64,000 bases of DNA from Tricholoma matsutake (lineage: Eukaryota > Basidiomycota > Agaricomycetes > Agaricales > Tricholomataceae), in NCBI GenBank assembly GCA_026075535.2, contig AP026548.1, positions 9,734,001 to 9,798,000 of the forward strand, read 5' to 3'. The translations under genes and the position numbers were made by a program. This document shows positions 53,242 to 64,000 of this stretch, one piece after another; position 1 is the first letter of the stretch, and the number at the start of each line of letters is the position of its first letter. The notes beneath the pieces are model-generated. The model had not been told where the DNA came from and made no database searches. It was given only the letters and a program-made list of their open reading frames with translations.

Positions 53242-53936
53242 TGATCCTGGAGGGTTCATCGGAATCTGACCAGACACTGCGGGTGTTATTTATGGAAGGT
53301 TGTTGGGTCGTTGCAGATTCGGCAGGAGGGGAAATGGAAAGGACTTGGCTTCAGCTTGTAAGAAGCTGCACCATTCACCTCGTCCAGTGTCCTAATTTCA
53401 AGTTGGAGGTTTAGAGGTAGGAACAGGAAAGTGCGGGTAAACATGGGAAGGAGTATGGAGGGACTTAGGTTAAGTTCAGATGAGGTTAGAACTTCAGAGG
53501 GAGACTGGAGGTCGAGTCAAACAGAGTTCAGACTCTTAGAGAACTGGGGTTGGAGTAGAGGAGGTTTTGATTGGCAGATTAAAGTCAAGTCTATGTCAAT
53601 ATACAAACTGAGGAATACAAGGCGCAACTAACTAAGCTTAAATACTGTAGTCCAGAATAATGTGGAACAGGAACAAAGACTGCAGCAGTGTCTCAACTAT
53701 GTAGATAAATTATCTAGCAGGAGCCGCACAGGAATCCATAGTTGAATTTGCAATAGAGACGGCAGCCTTGGGAAGGCAGCCGTGGATGCTGTACAAGGCG
53801 GCCTGGTGCACAGCAGTGTGGGCAGTGCAAGGTGGCTGGGAACAAAATCAGGAGACATAGACAAAAGTCATGTTCGACGTGCGGGAAAGGGTTGGATGGA
53901 CGCGGGTTCCAATTGGGCGAGGAATGGTTCTTGACA
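53242..53936 (-). repeat. 5' LTR of element D
   Basis: 695 bp, starting TGATCCTGGAGGG because the first bases (TTAAGAAC region) are deleted, and ending TTCTTGACA before the duplication CTCCC. Confidence 0.9.
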
Positions 53937-54204
53937 CTCCCTTTCCTTGGCATAAACGAGCTCTGAGTCTCGTTTCCGCTGCAGACAACATGAATCATCA
54001 TTCCAGTGGTTGGGTACTCAACAATCATCTCTGATCATCTCCTTGCTTTCTGGAACAGACAATTACATTGTCTGGGGGCTTTTGCAGTGAATTGACTCTG
54101 GCCACCTCTTCATCATCATCATTATCTCATCAAGCAATGAGATCTCTTAGTTCTTGTGGGGCCTGGTGGCCCACAGCTTTCTGTTCCATCCTGACAACCT
54201 TGAC

Positions 54205-54970
54205 TCAATATTGGTCTTTTGTGGTCGTCTCATCTTTCTCCTTAACTTGTCCTATGGGCAAGGTGCAGGGTCTCTCATTGTGGCATGCATCAAACAGTTG
54301 CATGTCACTCTTCTCTTTTTTGAAACTGTTCTCTGGTGGTTCTTGTTTGTAGATGATGCTACCTGCATCATCATCTCCTCGCTTGGAAGTGAGGTCATTA
54401 TATGCACATTTGGTCTGCACTTCACATTGTTCACAATGTGTTTCACTGATCGCATGCTGGGGAGCTTGCTTCTCCACCACTGACTCTTGGTGACACCACT
54501 TGGTGCATTCACTGGTGAGCATGGTGGGCTGCTGCCACTTACAGGATGTGAAAGGTTTATAGCATGGCTCAGCACTATGAAATACAGTCTTACTTACTAT
54601 GTGCTCTTTCTTGTGTTGTATTGTCAGTTCCTGGGAGGTCATAAACCTCCAACAGCAAGACATTTGTGTCATTGAGGCTGTGGTAGTTGAGGTCTCCTGT
54701 TTGAGCAAGGAGTCACTCAATCTTCAGTAGGGTTGTCTTATCCACTAGTTTTCCAGTGGCCCTGCAGGTCCACCAAGTGGTGGACAAGTCATAATAGTAT
54801 TTGGCATTGATTAACTCATTGCTATGGATCCCAAAAGTTTTCAGGTCACATTTTTCATAGTGAGACACAGGCTTATGATATGACAATGTGTTATTCTGTT
54901 CACGTATCTCCTGAGCTACTAAAGGCTCAGCAACACTGGTGGGGAACCAGTGTCCATTATAATAGGTCAT
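54205..54970 (-). other. Two minus-strand ORFs, unknown, possibly coding
   Basis: ORFs of 171 codons (54205-54720) and 85 codons (54713-54970) overlap by 8 nt. The upstream one (MTYYNGHWFP, LKTFGIHSNELINAKYYYD, TTWWTC) looks protein-like. The downstream one is rich in Cys, Thr and Lys (HCEQCEVQTKC) and may be a shadow. No domain is recognised. Confidence 0.3.
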
Positions 54971-57900
54971 AGGCAGGTTATCCTGTGACCATGAAGTACT
55001 AGCTCACACCTGAGAGGTGTGAGAATGATGATGATGGCCCAGATGAACCATCTGGAAAGTGAAAAAAATTCAGGCATTGTCAGGGGTGATCAACAGCTCC
55101 AATGGGGATAATCAAAGACTGCATGTGTTTCAAAAATGAAAAGCAACATGTATGGGCATGTTGTAGGAGCGGATCTGATTGTTATGTGGCACGATGCAGG
55201 GTTGGGTTGGGTGGGAAAAGGATTGCTGATGGTGGAGAGAATATCTGCCTGAAAACACTGATATACAAGTTTGGGTACTCAAAAAAGTGTAGTGAGCCAG
55301 GCGAGCTAGTTATGTTACACAACTCAGAGTATAAATAATGTATATTGACTGTTTGCAACAAGGTTTGAGCTAGTGTACTAATTAGGAAGTCACTGGTTTA
55401 TAGAAACCAGTGGCATTTGAACATAATATGAACAAACTTGATCCCCTGGGGTCAGTGGGGATCACTACAAGTGTAAATCTACTCATATAATCATAATAAC
55501 CTTCCCCAGTGCTGTGGTAGACACTATTCTATGATCGTGTTACTATAAAGTCATGGATGTCACATTTGTCACTCACAGTCACACACATCTCTGAATGCCC
55601 TACCTTATGTCCACCATTACTCAACAACAGTACTGCAGATCTCTTAGTTATTTTTTATGGTTAATATATAATATAATACCTAATAATCAAGCCCAAGAAG
55701 TTTGAAAAGTTTTGGGTTCTGAGTATACATATAATTGTATAGAATCACTGTATAACGAAAAAAATGAGTCAGTTTAAACAAAACAACAAAGAACATTTAA
55801 AAAAAATTAAACTGACCTCACATCCCATTTGGACATGGAGGGGGGCTTGAGCATGAGATGGGGCTATCATGAGAGATAACCTGTTGGAAACCTAGAAAAG
55901 AAGGAAAATCACTGTAGTTAGTGGAAATGATAATACAAGAACAAAGAACAGCTTACTTTGCCTTCTTGCCACCCTGGGCCAGAGAAATGTCACCACTGCC
56001 AGCAGTTTTACCTCTGCTGTGAATGACACCTGATTCCATCAGGGTATGGCTTGGTTCATGCACAGAGGGCAGTAAACTTCATGTCCAACTATTAGTAATA
56101 TTTTAGGGTTAGGTTTAGCAGCCACTGCATCAACACAGCCACTGCCAATATGACCTTTGAATGTCATCAACCATAGTTGATCACACCTTCAAGTTCATGC
56201 TAACCATGCTCATCATCCCCAATGATGAGCATGCTATTTCACCTATTCCTCAACACATTCCTTCACTTTTTTTTTAATATGTAACACTTATGCATCTATA
56301 TAATAGTGTTAATACTTTCACTTTGTCACCTGTATTAAGCTTGTAAATTAATATGGCACCATTAGTGGCATTACATACAGGAACAACAATATATTTGAGT
56401 TTAAATACCTTCCTAGAACAGTCTATGAGTCTGTAAAAGAGAGGTGAGGAGTAAATACATTGAGGTAGGTTGCAATCACTCACCCAAGGCCCATAGCACT
56501 ATATTTACCTGGTGCATTATGCAGATTCATGCCTAATATGATGTAGGATCAGGTTATCTTGGATTAGAGAAAGTTCAGATAGTAGGAGAAGGTATAGCAA
56601 GTACTAGAGAGAAGGTTGAATGAAGTCTTCCAAAAAAGGCAATAACTTGAAGATATCTCAACAGTACCAGTGTGCCAATAGTCGCACAGCAGTGATAGAT
56701 AGAGGAGAGTATACTGAATATGTAGCAAAAGGACTGAAGGGAATCTGTGGAGGAACAAGGGAGATATGTGCAAAACAATAGATTTCTGACTAATTCATCG
56801 AGGGAAATGAAATGAATGTTATGCGCTCCCAATCATACTGTTCATCATCACTCTTTTGGATACCCTTCCTTTAATTTTTGATGGATTTCTCTTGTCTCTT
56901 TTGCACTATATGTAATAAGCTTGCCTCTTTCTGTCCCTGCTCCCCAATGAATGGCATGTCATGTTCATGTAGAGAATATCTTTGGTTTATTGCCTTTTTC
57001 AGAACACCTGATTTGTTCTATTTTCTAGTGCATCCTATAGCCTCTTCTCCTATCTGTATGGTATATAACTCAAGAGAACCTGTCTCAGGACAGGATTATA
57101 CTACAGTCTATACACAGATATAAAAGTTATGTAGGCCCCTGCATGAGTGACTGGATGTAAGGATGCTTGATATCATAATAGAGGGGGATTATGAAATGCT
57201 GAGAGCCATACAAAATCTAGCTGTGACCACCCGAGTTGTGTTTGTGGAGTAGAACTCAGAGGAAGAGGCCATATACTTCATGCTGAGCTTTGGCAGATCT
57301 AGACAGTTTATTAAATCTGCTTAAATTGTGCCTAAATCTGCCAGAACCATGGAACATAGCCACTGTCAACAGTACATAATTAAACACATAGTAACTGTAG
57401 ATTTAAGCATGGTTGTCAAGCATAGGAATATGACACTTTGGAATATATGTCTAATTCAGGCACTTGCCTCTGAAGTGCAACAGGCTGACACATTCTGACA
57501 AAGTGTATTCATTTAACACCTAGAGACTGTACACATACCACACTTCTGACCCAAGTGCTTTACTTCAACACTACATTGAACATTCAAGTGTGCAAATTCA
57601 ACATTTCATTTTTTACACTACATGCACTTACAGTTACGCCAATGCTTTGCCTTCCCACATTGCTGGCATGCACAGTGAACCACCTCCAACAGTTTCATAT
57701 AATGACTATGCAGACCAGGAAAGCAGGACTCAAATAGATCCCAGTCCTCTTTACAGTGAACAACAAATTATTCCCACACAAACTGTATGTTTCCCAGCTT
57801 GACAGCCTCATTGGCATATTCTGAGGGATCAGATACATACCATGACTAACCTTTCTCTGGAGCCCCAGACTCCCAGTATTTAAGAACATCATTGAGGGTG

Positions 57901-58279
57901 TTTGTTTCCAGAATTCTAGAAGGGTGCAGATCTGGTTGCCTCACCATGCCATCAGCACCAAGATGGGATCATGCAGTGACTGGAATGGATGGCTGACAGT
58001 CAGAGGTGGGTTTCTCTCCATTGAATCTGCTTGTTGCATTTGCTGAAGCTGCTGCTCTAAATTTAGCATAGAGTTTAGACAATGCGCAGTTCACAACTGT
58101 AGGAGGGTACCACAGCCATAGGGGGGGTCTACCAGAGTGTGGTTGTGCCATTATCAGGTGTTCCTGAGATATGTTACTAGTGTTACATTTAGTCACACCT
58201 TCCTTAGCTCTACACACTATGTTGATGACAGTACTACACTATATACAGTGGTCCTACTTATCCTTGTGTGACCTGCTCT
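54971..58279. other. No recognisable gene
   Basis: AT-rich sequence with scattered ORFs below 90 codons on both strands, none with recognisable motifs. Contains no obvious tandem array. Confidence 0.45.
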
Positions 58280-59937
58280 TGTCACCCCCCTAACCCACCT
58301 TTACAACAATGGTACTCACTGAAATTGGAGCTTTGGAGCTGGGAGAACATGCTTGTAACAAAGCAGTGGTACTGCCAGATAAGGTTGCCTTCAAGGGCCA
58401 AAAGATCAGTTTTTGATGGAGAGCTTGATAGATCTTGTATGCCCATGAATGTCTCATGGCGATCAGGTGTGTGCCCAGGCATCATGATGTCAGAGAAACC
58501 CTCCTGATATGCCATCAGCTCATCTAGGAGGCAGCACATGATTGTACTGACCTATAACAATGTCAAGTTGTCATCAAAACTGTAATGGACAAGTTAGACT
58601 CACATTCTCACTTGACAACCAGCACTTCACAGCCTTCAGACTCCACTTCCAAGGTGCCCACATGAAGCAATACTGCGCACCACCACATCAAAAACAGGGA
58701 GTTGTGAACATCCCATTCTGACCATGCATAACACCTGATCTCTCAACAATTTCATCCATCAAAGACTTGAACCCAGAGCAGCTGCTACTTTCTCCAAACT
58801 TCAGACTTCCTGTCAATGCAATGGCTGGAAAGATGAAGTCGGTGTTCATGAGAGAATGGCCAAGGAAGTCTTGCAGATGGTGCAGCCATGTCGACATGTG
58901 GGTATAGCAGTCGATTTTGGGGTTGTCCAGGTCAGCGGGAACCTGATAAACCTGCACTGTTGAGCAGCATCAGTCAGTCATTAATATTATCCTTGTTCAA
59001 AGAATTCAGATATACCATTTGTTGGGTCCTTGTTTGTTTTCCGGAAGACCAGCTGGAACTCAAGGAAAGGGATCCCAGCAGGCAAAATGCAATGTCGGAC
59101 ATCCTTGATGCGGAGATTTATGAGCTCATCATTCCTAAAAGCACAATTGGTATAATGGATCCAAGAATACGTGCATTGTCCCAACCTTGTCCACAGAGTG
59201 AATGCAGTCATGGTGAATGCCTTGAAGTAGAGCCATTTTGTGATGCTGATGTGTTTTGTGGCATCAGGGGAGTCGAGGAAGTCAGTGATTGTCTTCAGAT
59301 ACTTCAGCAGCATAGGAAGTGCCTGTGTTGAGGTTCCAGTCCATGTTAGGGCAACACCTAATCCACTCCAGGGATACAATGTGCAGGCTCTACAAGAAGA
59401 TGCAAGGGTTTCGACAATGCTATCAAAGATTGATGGGAGAGGTAAAAATAGAGTAGTCGGTTGATGAAGGCTCTTCTGCACACACTATGATGGTGGGAGT
59501 CCTAAGAGAACAGAGCTAGGGTGTCTCTTGGTTATATATTGGTTTATCTACTAAGTGACAACTGTTGTACAATATTTGAATACTGCCCTATGATGCAGGT
59601 GTACAGTTGCATACGTATTCTAAATATAGCATGCATGAGAATTATCCATCTCATGGTCATGTTCACTAATGGTTACTAATAGTTTTGTGTTTTGTGATGT
59701 AATACTACTGCAAAAAAATAAGAAAAAATAATAATAGGTAACTGTACATGTTTTCTTACAGTCTGGTTGTCATGGTTCTTGAGAGACTTGTAGCATGCCT
59801 TGAAGTCCCTCTCAAACACTGGGTTCCCTTCCCATTTTGCTGTGTGACTGTTGTACTTCCAGAAATCTCCCTGGCATCCATGGACACTGGAAGATGACAA
59901 GGGATCTGAGTGGAAAATTGCTGTGCCTTGAGGAGGA

Positions 59938-61142
59938 TAGGGCATGACACGGGTGACCCCCAGGTTTTTTTTTGTCAACCCATACCTGCACCCACAAACA
60001 CCGTACCCATATGGGTAAGGGTATATGGTTACCCCCACAGGTTTGTGCAGGTCACCATGGGTTTGTGCAGTTCACTGCAGGTTCTGCAGCATACTATGTT
60101 TTTTGTATATAATTAAGTACATTTACTATAATACATTTGGAGTGAGGGAGGGGATAGTGGTGCATATTGTTGCTGAGAACAGAACAAGAAACCTCCCTGC
60201 TCGCATTTTCAGTGAGGGAGGGGGTGGTCATGGTGGTTGTCACCCAGAAGAAGATGAGAAACCCCCCCACTCACATTTGCAGCAAGGGAGGGGGTGTTGT
60301 CATTGCCTAGAACAGAATGAGAAACCCTCCTTGCATTTGCAGTGAGGGAGGGGGTCGTCATCATTGTTGTCACCTAGAACAGAATGAGAGTCCCCCCCCC
60401 TTATGTTTGCAGTGAGGAGGTGGTCATTGTTGTCATCATTGTTGCCTAGAACAAGATGAGAAACCCCCCCTCACATGAGTTGCATTTGGAGCAAGGGAGG
60501 CATGGTAGTGCCTGTTGTTGTCATTGTTGTCATCATGTCCTCTTCATCATTGTCATCGCCCAGTGAGGGAGGTGGTCATTGTTGTCATTGTTGTCACCTA
60601 GAACAAGATGAGAAACCCCCTCACACAAGTCACATTTGGAGTGAGGGAGGGGTGGTAGTGCCTGTTGTTGTCATTGTTGTCATCATGCCTCTTCGTCATT
60701 GTTGTCGCCCAGAACAAGATAAGAAACCCCTCGCATTTTGGAGTGAGGGAGGGGGGTGGTGCCTGTCATCATCCTCATGCCTCATCATTGTCAATGTCAC
60801 CCAGAACGAGATGAGAAACCCCCCCTCGTGTCTGGAGTGAGGGAGGGTGGTGGTCCCTGTCATTGTCATTGTTGTTGATGTGTGGTGGTGTTGGTGGCCA
60901 TTGTTGTTATTGTTGTTGCTGTTGTTGTGGTTGTTGTGGTTGTTGTGGTCATTGTCATGGTAGTTTAGTCATATGACTACTCACCTGACTGGAATTTCAG
61001 CACCCAGATACCTGTGCATACCCATAACACCATGGAAATGGGTACGGTGTTGCATGGGTTTGGCAAACTCAAACCCATACCTGTACCTGTGCACACCATA
61101 AGCACATTATCATGGGTTTACCTGTACCTGTGTCATATCTTA
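59938..61142. mobile_element. Non-autonomous hAT-like element with minisatellite core
   Basis: 1205 bp with imperfect terminal inverted repeats TAGGGCATGACACGGGT and (inverse of the right end) TAAGATATGACACAGGT. A perfect 8-bp direct repeat GAGGAGGA lies on both sides (59930-59937, 61143-61150), the size expected for hAT. Subterminal motifs such as AACACCGTACCCAT occur at both ends in inverted orientation. It sits in what reads as an intron of the tyrosine recombinase gene. No transposase gene inside. Confidence 0.75.
60130..60960. repeat. Purine-rich minisatellite inside the hAT-like element
   Basis: About eight to ten units of 60-100 bp built of GTGAGGGAGGGGGTGGT, then TTGTTGTCATTGTTGTCACC and AGAACAAGATGAGAAACCCCCC. 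Reverse-complemented, the blocks resemble the 6.4-6.8 kb minisatellite (CCCCCTCCCTCACT with AAAGGGGGG) and its ACAACAATGACA spacers resemble those at 30.4-30.8 kb. Confidence 0.8.
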
Positions 61143-61639
61143 GAGGAGGAACAACACTCACCACTCAAAGAAATGCTTGAACATTGATCAAAGCCCTTTG
61201 GCAATTGAAAATGCCTGCCCAAGATGCTCACATTTGTATGCCATGATCAACTGCAAAGCTGTTGGTGTGTGCTCTGTGATTGAGTCAAACACACAGCCAA
61301 GCCCTTCCTTATCTGAATCCACATCCACAAACCCACCATTATCCTTGTCCATCCTCCCATCTGCTGTTCACTCCTTCAGCAGCTTCTTCCCATTCTTCAC
61401 GTAATTTGCATACCCTTTCTTTGTGTGTACTGATTTGAACCATTCGTCCATCGTTTGTAAGCTCTGGTTGAGCAGCTGCAAGGCAGATGGCAGTTCCCAG
61501 ATGTGTCTGTCAATTGCGAGCTCCTTGATGTGGATGCTTTCATGGAGCTTTGTTTCCTCTTGTTTTTGTGAGCTTGAGGTGGCAAAGACTCCCTGGATGC
61601 ATGAGCCATATGATGTAGAAGGTTGCAGAGCTCAGTGAT

Positions 61640-62196
61640 TTCCTTTGAGGCCATGAAGAAGTGTGGGCAGAGGGAATAGCAGCCTTGGGCCACATGTTTC
61701 TAACCACACTTGAAAGGAGACTCAAAGAAATAGACACTTCAGATGATGCAGGATGGAGGTGTGCATTGTAGATGGCTCATCGAGAGATGTGTCAAGTTGC
61801 ACTGGCGCTTACATCAGCTTCCTTTTCTGTAAGTGTTTAAATCTGACATCTTGGCTAACTTACATTGGCCATGACCATGACCTACTTATTAAGTTTAATC
61901 GTCCATTTACACAAGTCCAATGGTGAAGGTTTCGGATGATGCAAGAAGACAGCACCACGTGCACACTGTAACACTTTACAGACTCAGTTGACAGCACCAT
62001 GTGCATACCATAATGCTTTATGGTCATAGGCCATTCTCACAGAACAGTCATTATACATTATACTGTTCCACTCCTATTTGCTAGTAGGATATGTTTCTGT
62101 ATGGTAAGACAACCCCTTTCCTTGGGGTTTCCTCTTGTCATCTCACTCGTACACTTGTGTAGCCATTTATTCTTAATATCAACCATTGTTCCTCAC
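61640..62196. other. Divergent intergenic region between recombinase and gag/RT genes
   Basis: No ORF of note. An imperfect direct repeat of about 40 bp (GACAGCACCACGTGCACACT / GACAGCACCATGTGCATACC) lies at about 61.95 and 61.99 kb. It may hold promoters for the two divergent genes if they belong to one element. Confidence 0.4.
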
Positions 62197-63390
62197 ATGT
62201 CCAATGCCCATGCCACCTACTTTGGACAGTCACAGCCTCACACTCTCCCTGAGGGAGATGGAGAACTTGCAGAGACAGGAAATGAGAACACTTCAACCGA
62301 GACCAACTCTGGTTTCATGCCTGTCAGACAATCTGGAGAGCCAGAATGAGAGCAATCCAGAAGGAGAGAAGAACCTGAATTCAGAAGGGACCTTGTCACA
62401 GGGATCAACGAGCTCGTCCCAGACTTCAGGGACAAGAAAGCCACCAAGATCAAGACCCTATACCCAATCTTATGAGTCATCCAAGAAGCAGATGTCAATG
62501 AACATGTTTGACAAGCAGCTTTCGACGAATATGCCACTCAAGTTGACCTCATTGGCTCACAGCAACAAAATGCAGAACAATGTGGCAAACACACAGTGGT
62601 CACTGTTGGTGAACAAGCAGCTCCCACACAATCAGACAGGGGCAATTGCCAAAGGAAAGATGTGCACCAAGGCAGGCCAGACATTGATCAAGCAGGGACT
62701 TTCTTGCAGAATCTCTGAAGTGAACTCACAAAGAAACATCATAGACACTGAAGCCTGACTGACTCAGATGACTTGGATGACAGATCCATCTCTGGAAAGG
62801 GTGAGGAAAATTCCAACAAGAAGAAATACATATATCAATCCAAGCTGCTGTGGTACACAATTGAGACCAATGTGCAGAAATGGGAAATTGACAAGAACCG
62901 AAAGAAGACATGAGAAATCCTCAGAATCTTCCAACAAGACATCACTTTTGCAGAACGAGACATACAACAGTTGACCACAGCACCACAAGGATTCCCAGAT
63001 TTGGAATGGCGACACATCTTTCATGGAGAGGCCATCAACCTTGATGTTGTCTTTAGCAATCTCCACCACATTGGCCCTCCTAAGGAGAATGTTGGCCCCA
63101 TTGGAAGAACAGAAATATCACTTGGAAGCACAGATCCAGCACTAAAGGTCCAAATGAGTGGCAACTGGACTGCTGCCTGGAATGTGACCATCAAAGCTAC
63201 TGTGTATGCTTTCCCCCATCGAGATGATAAACTGTGGCAATGGGGAGATTACATTTCATCCAAGTTTTCAGCCAGGCAAGCTGGGGCTCACCACAAACTC
63301 ATCACTTTTGACAAGGCAGTCAGAACTCAAGTTGGAGGAGGACAGGAGATCTTGTTTTTCAGCTGCAATGAATTGTCTTACCTCTACTAA
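62197..63390 (+). pseudogene. Gag-like protein of a DIRS-like retroelement
   Basis: A single frame from ATG 62197 runs about 400 codons with TGA as its only stop codon (near 62347, 62472, 62508, 62718, 62754 and 62911) until a TAA at 63388-63390. Segments: LVTGINELVPDFRDKKATKI, then KLLWYTIETNVQKWE, DLEWRHIFHGEAINLDVVFSNLHHI, GPIGRTEISLGSTDPALKVQ, SGNWTAAWNVTIKATVYAFPHR and FDKAVRTQVGGGQ. These match, from memory, a protein family found upstream of DIRS-like reverse transcriptases in agaricomycetes. The role is probably nucleocapsid-like. Confidence 0.65.
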
Positions 63391-64000
63391 GCCTTCCTCC
63401 TTCCTGATGGCATTCAGACTGGATCAACTGCACAACATGGAGGTGGCAACCTGAAGGCTAGATCTGCCTCAACCAATGTCTGTCGATGATTCAACACTGC
63501 CAGCGGATGTCATAGTCCAGCAGGAACCTGCTGTTATCAACACATTTATCTCCAATGTAAGCAAGCAGGGCATGGGAAAGAAAGCTGTCCTCAGCAAGCA
63601 TGAGGCAAGCTATGGGTTGCACCCTAAGTATCTTCAATACAATATTTGACATACACAAGACCATGAAGAGGCAAATGTTCATGTTGAATCACTCCAGTGT
63701 CTCACTGACTAGACTGAATGTGCCAAGCCACTTCCGTCAGTACCCTCAACTGAACTCCATAACCCCATTGCCCTGGAAATGATCAATGGTCACCCCAATC
63801 AATGTCAACCATCTTGAGACTTTATTAGAGTTGCATCCTAATCGCCCATTTGTCAAGTCAGTCTGTAGAGGATTATGTGAGGGATTCTTTCCAGGCATGC
63901 ATGAATCACCCACCCATGCCATACCAAAGCCACACTCAGACCAAGCTGCGGATGGTGATAGATCAAAGTGCAGGTCCTTTCTCCCCAAACTCCATGATCA
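63391..64000 (+). pseudogene. Zinc-finger linker and start of a DIRS-like reverse transcriptase (cut by the window edge)
   Basis: The same frame continues NVCR-(TGA)-FNTASGCHSPAGTCCYQH and QCKQAGHGKESCPQQ, a CCCH-like cluster followed by a C-x2...GH-x4-C knuckle. Further on, HPNRPFVKSVCRGLCEGF and PGMHESPTHAIPKPHSD, and in the next frame LRMVIDQSAGPFSPNSMI, correspond to the N-terminal part of the RT domain. Frame changes and an apparent internal deletion between GLCEGF and PGMHES are present. The catalytic YXDD region would lie beyond 64000. Confidence 0.6.

Larger units (their letters stand above)
47106..53936 (-). mobile_element. Ty3/Gypsy chromovirus-type retrotransposon D (same family as C)
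   Basis: LTRs at 47106-47795 and 53242-53936 with perfect duplication CTCCC (47101-47105, 53937-53941). The right LTR lacks about 10 bp at its outer start (the TTAAGAAC segment) and the left LTR lacks about 14 bp internally. The minus strand carries gag, protease, RT-RNase H, the integrase zinc domain and chromodomain, with the integrase core deleted. The plus strand carries the accessory gene 47933-48921. Confidence 0.9.
58280..61545 (-). pseudogene. Tyrosine recombinase of a DIRS-like/Crypton-like element, interrupted by an hAT-like insertion
   Basis: Minus-strand exons run from about 61545: IWELPSALQLLNQSLQTMDEW, KKGYANYVKNGKKLLKE, TPTALQLIMAYKCEHLG and SMFKHFFEW (to about 61150). After the 1.2 kb insertion: GCQGDFWKYN, KWEGNPVFERDFKACYKSLKN, STQALPMLLKYLKTITDFLDS and FTMTAFTLWTR, then a likely intron of about 50 bp, then RNDELINLRIKDV (first catalytic Arg). 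LEFQLVFRKTNKDPT, DCYTHMSTWLHHLQ and DFIFPAI follow. The H-x-x-R box reads PCF-stop-CGGAQY, so His is Pro and the Arg codon is TGA. The Tyr region reads IMCCLLDELMAYQEG where MRYLLDEL is usual, so the nucleophile is lost. Confidence 0.7.

Noticed and set aside
60025..60840. ORFs of 106 and 121 codons across 60.0-60.8 kb
   Set aside because: They translate the minisatellite (repeated VVVIVVIM and EGGGHCCH units) and contain nothing else.

Overview
The window looks like a transposon graveyard from a filamentous basidiomycete, most likely an agaricomycete mushroom. The evidence is chromodomain-bearing Ty3/Gypsy elements, a BED-finger hAT transposase, Ulp1-like (C48) peptidase genes of the kind carried by fungal DNA transposons, a DIRS-like reverse transcriptase and tyrosine recombinase, and short GT-AG introns of about 45-65 bp. 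I recognise no host housekeeping gene, rRNA or tRNA gene with confidence. Nearly every coding region is broken, and in most frames the stops are mainly TGA, as expected from CGA to TGA decay.

Left part (1-26 kb). After a featureless 2 kb come coding remnants of unknown family (2.15-5.44 kb) and the C-terminal half of an Ulp1-like peptidase (5.61-6.39 kb, minus). A plus-strand hAT transposase gene (7.23-22.78 kb) is split by a 12.6 kb Gypsy element, called C (9021-21596). Its target-site duplication (CTAAT/CCAAT) falls inside the transposase PT(R/Q)WNS motif. Element C is itself interrupted by a second Gypsy element, A (10336-16973), which keeps one LTR and sits where about 0.95 kb of C is missing. 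A foldback MITE (22.93-23.21 kb) and a solo LTR with a perfect 5-bp duplication (23.99-24.64 kb) follow.

Middle part (26-45 kb). A 25-bp inverted repeat next to TA dinucleotides (26.53 and 39.78 kb) brackets a region with a degenerate CENP-B/pogo-type DDE transposase and an Ulp1-like peptidase, both minus strand. It may be one large DNA transposon. Gypsy element E (30832-35642, TSD CCTTG) lies inside it, along with palindromic minisatellites and tRNA-derived SINE copies. Element B (39862-44383, TSD GATAC) is a deleted relative of A.

Right part (45-64 kb). Element D (47106-53936, TSD CTCCC) is a second copy of C. Between integrase and 3' LTR, C and D carry an extra gene on the opposite strand that encodes a coiled-coil, basic and cysteine-rich protein. 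At 58.28-61.55 kb is a minus-strand tyrosine recombinase pseudogene interrupted by a 1.2 kb hAT-like non-autonomous element with an 8-bp duplication. Diverging from it, a plus-strand DIRS-like gag/reverse transcriptase gene runs off the right edge.

Insertion order can be read directly: hAT, then C, then A on the left; recombinase gene, then hAT-like element on the right; and E inside the DDE/peptidase region. LTR pairs differ by a few percent, almost entirely by transitions, so the insertions are old and consistent with methylation-linked CpG decay.
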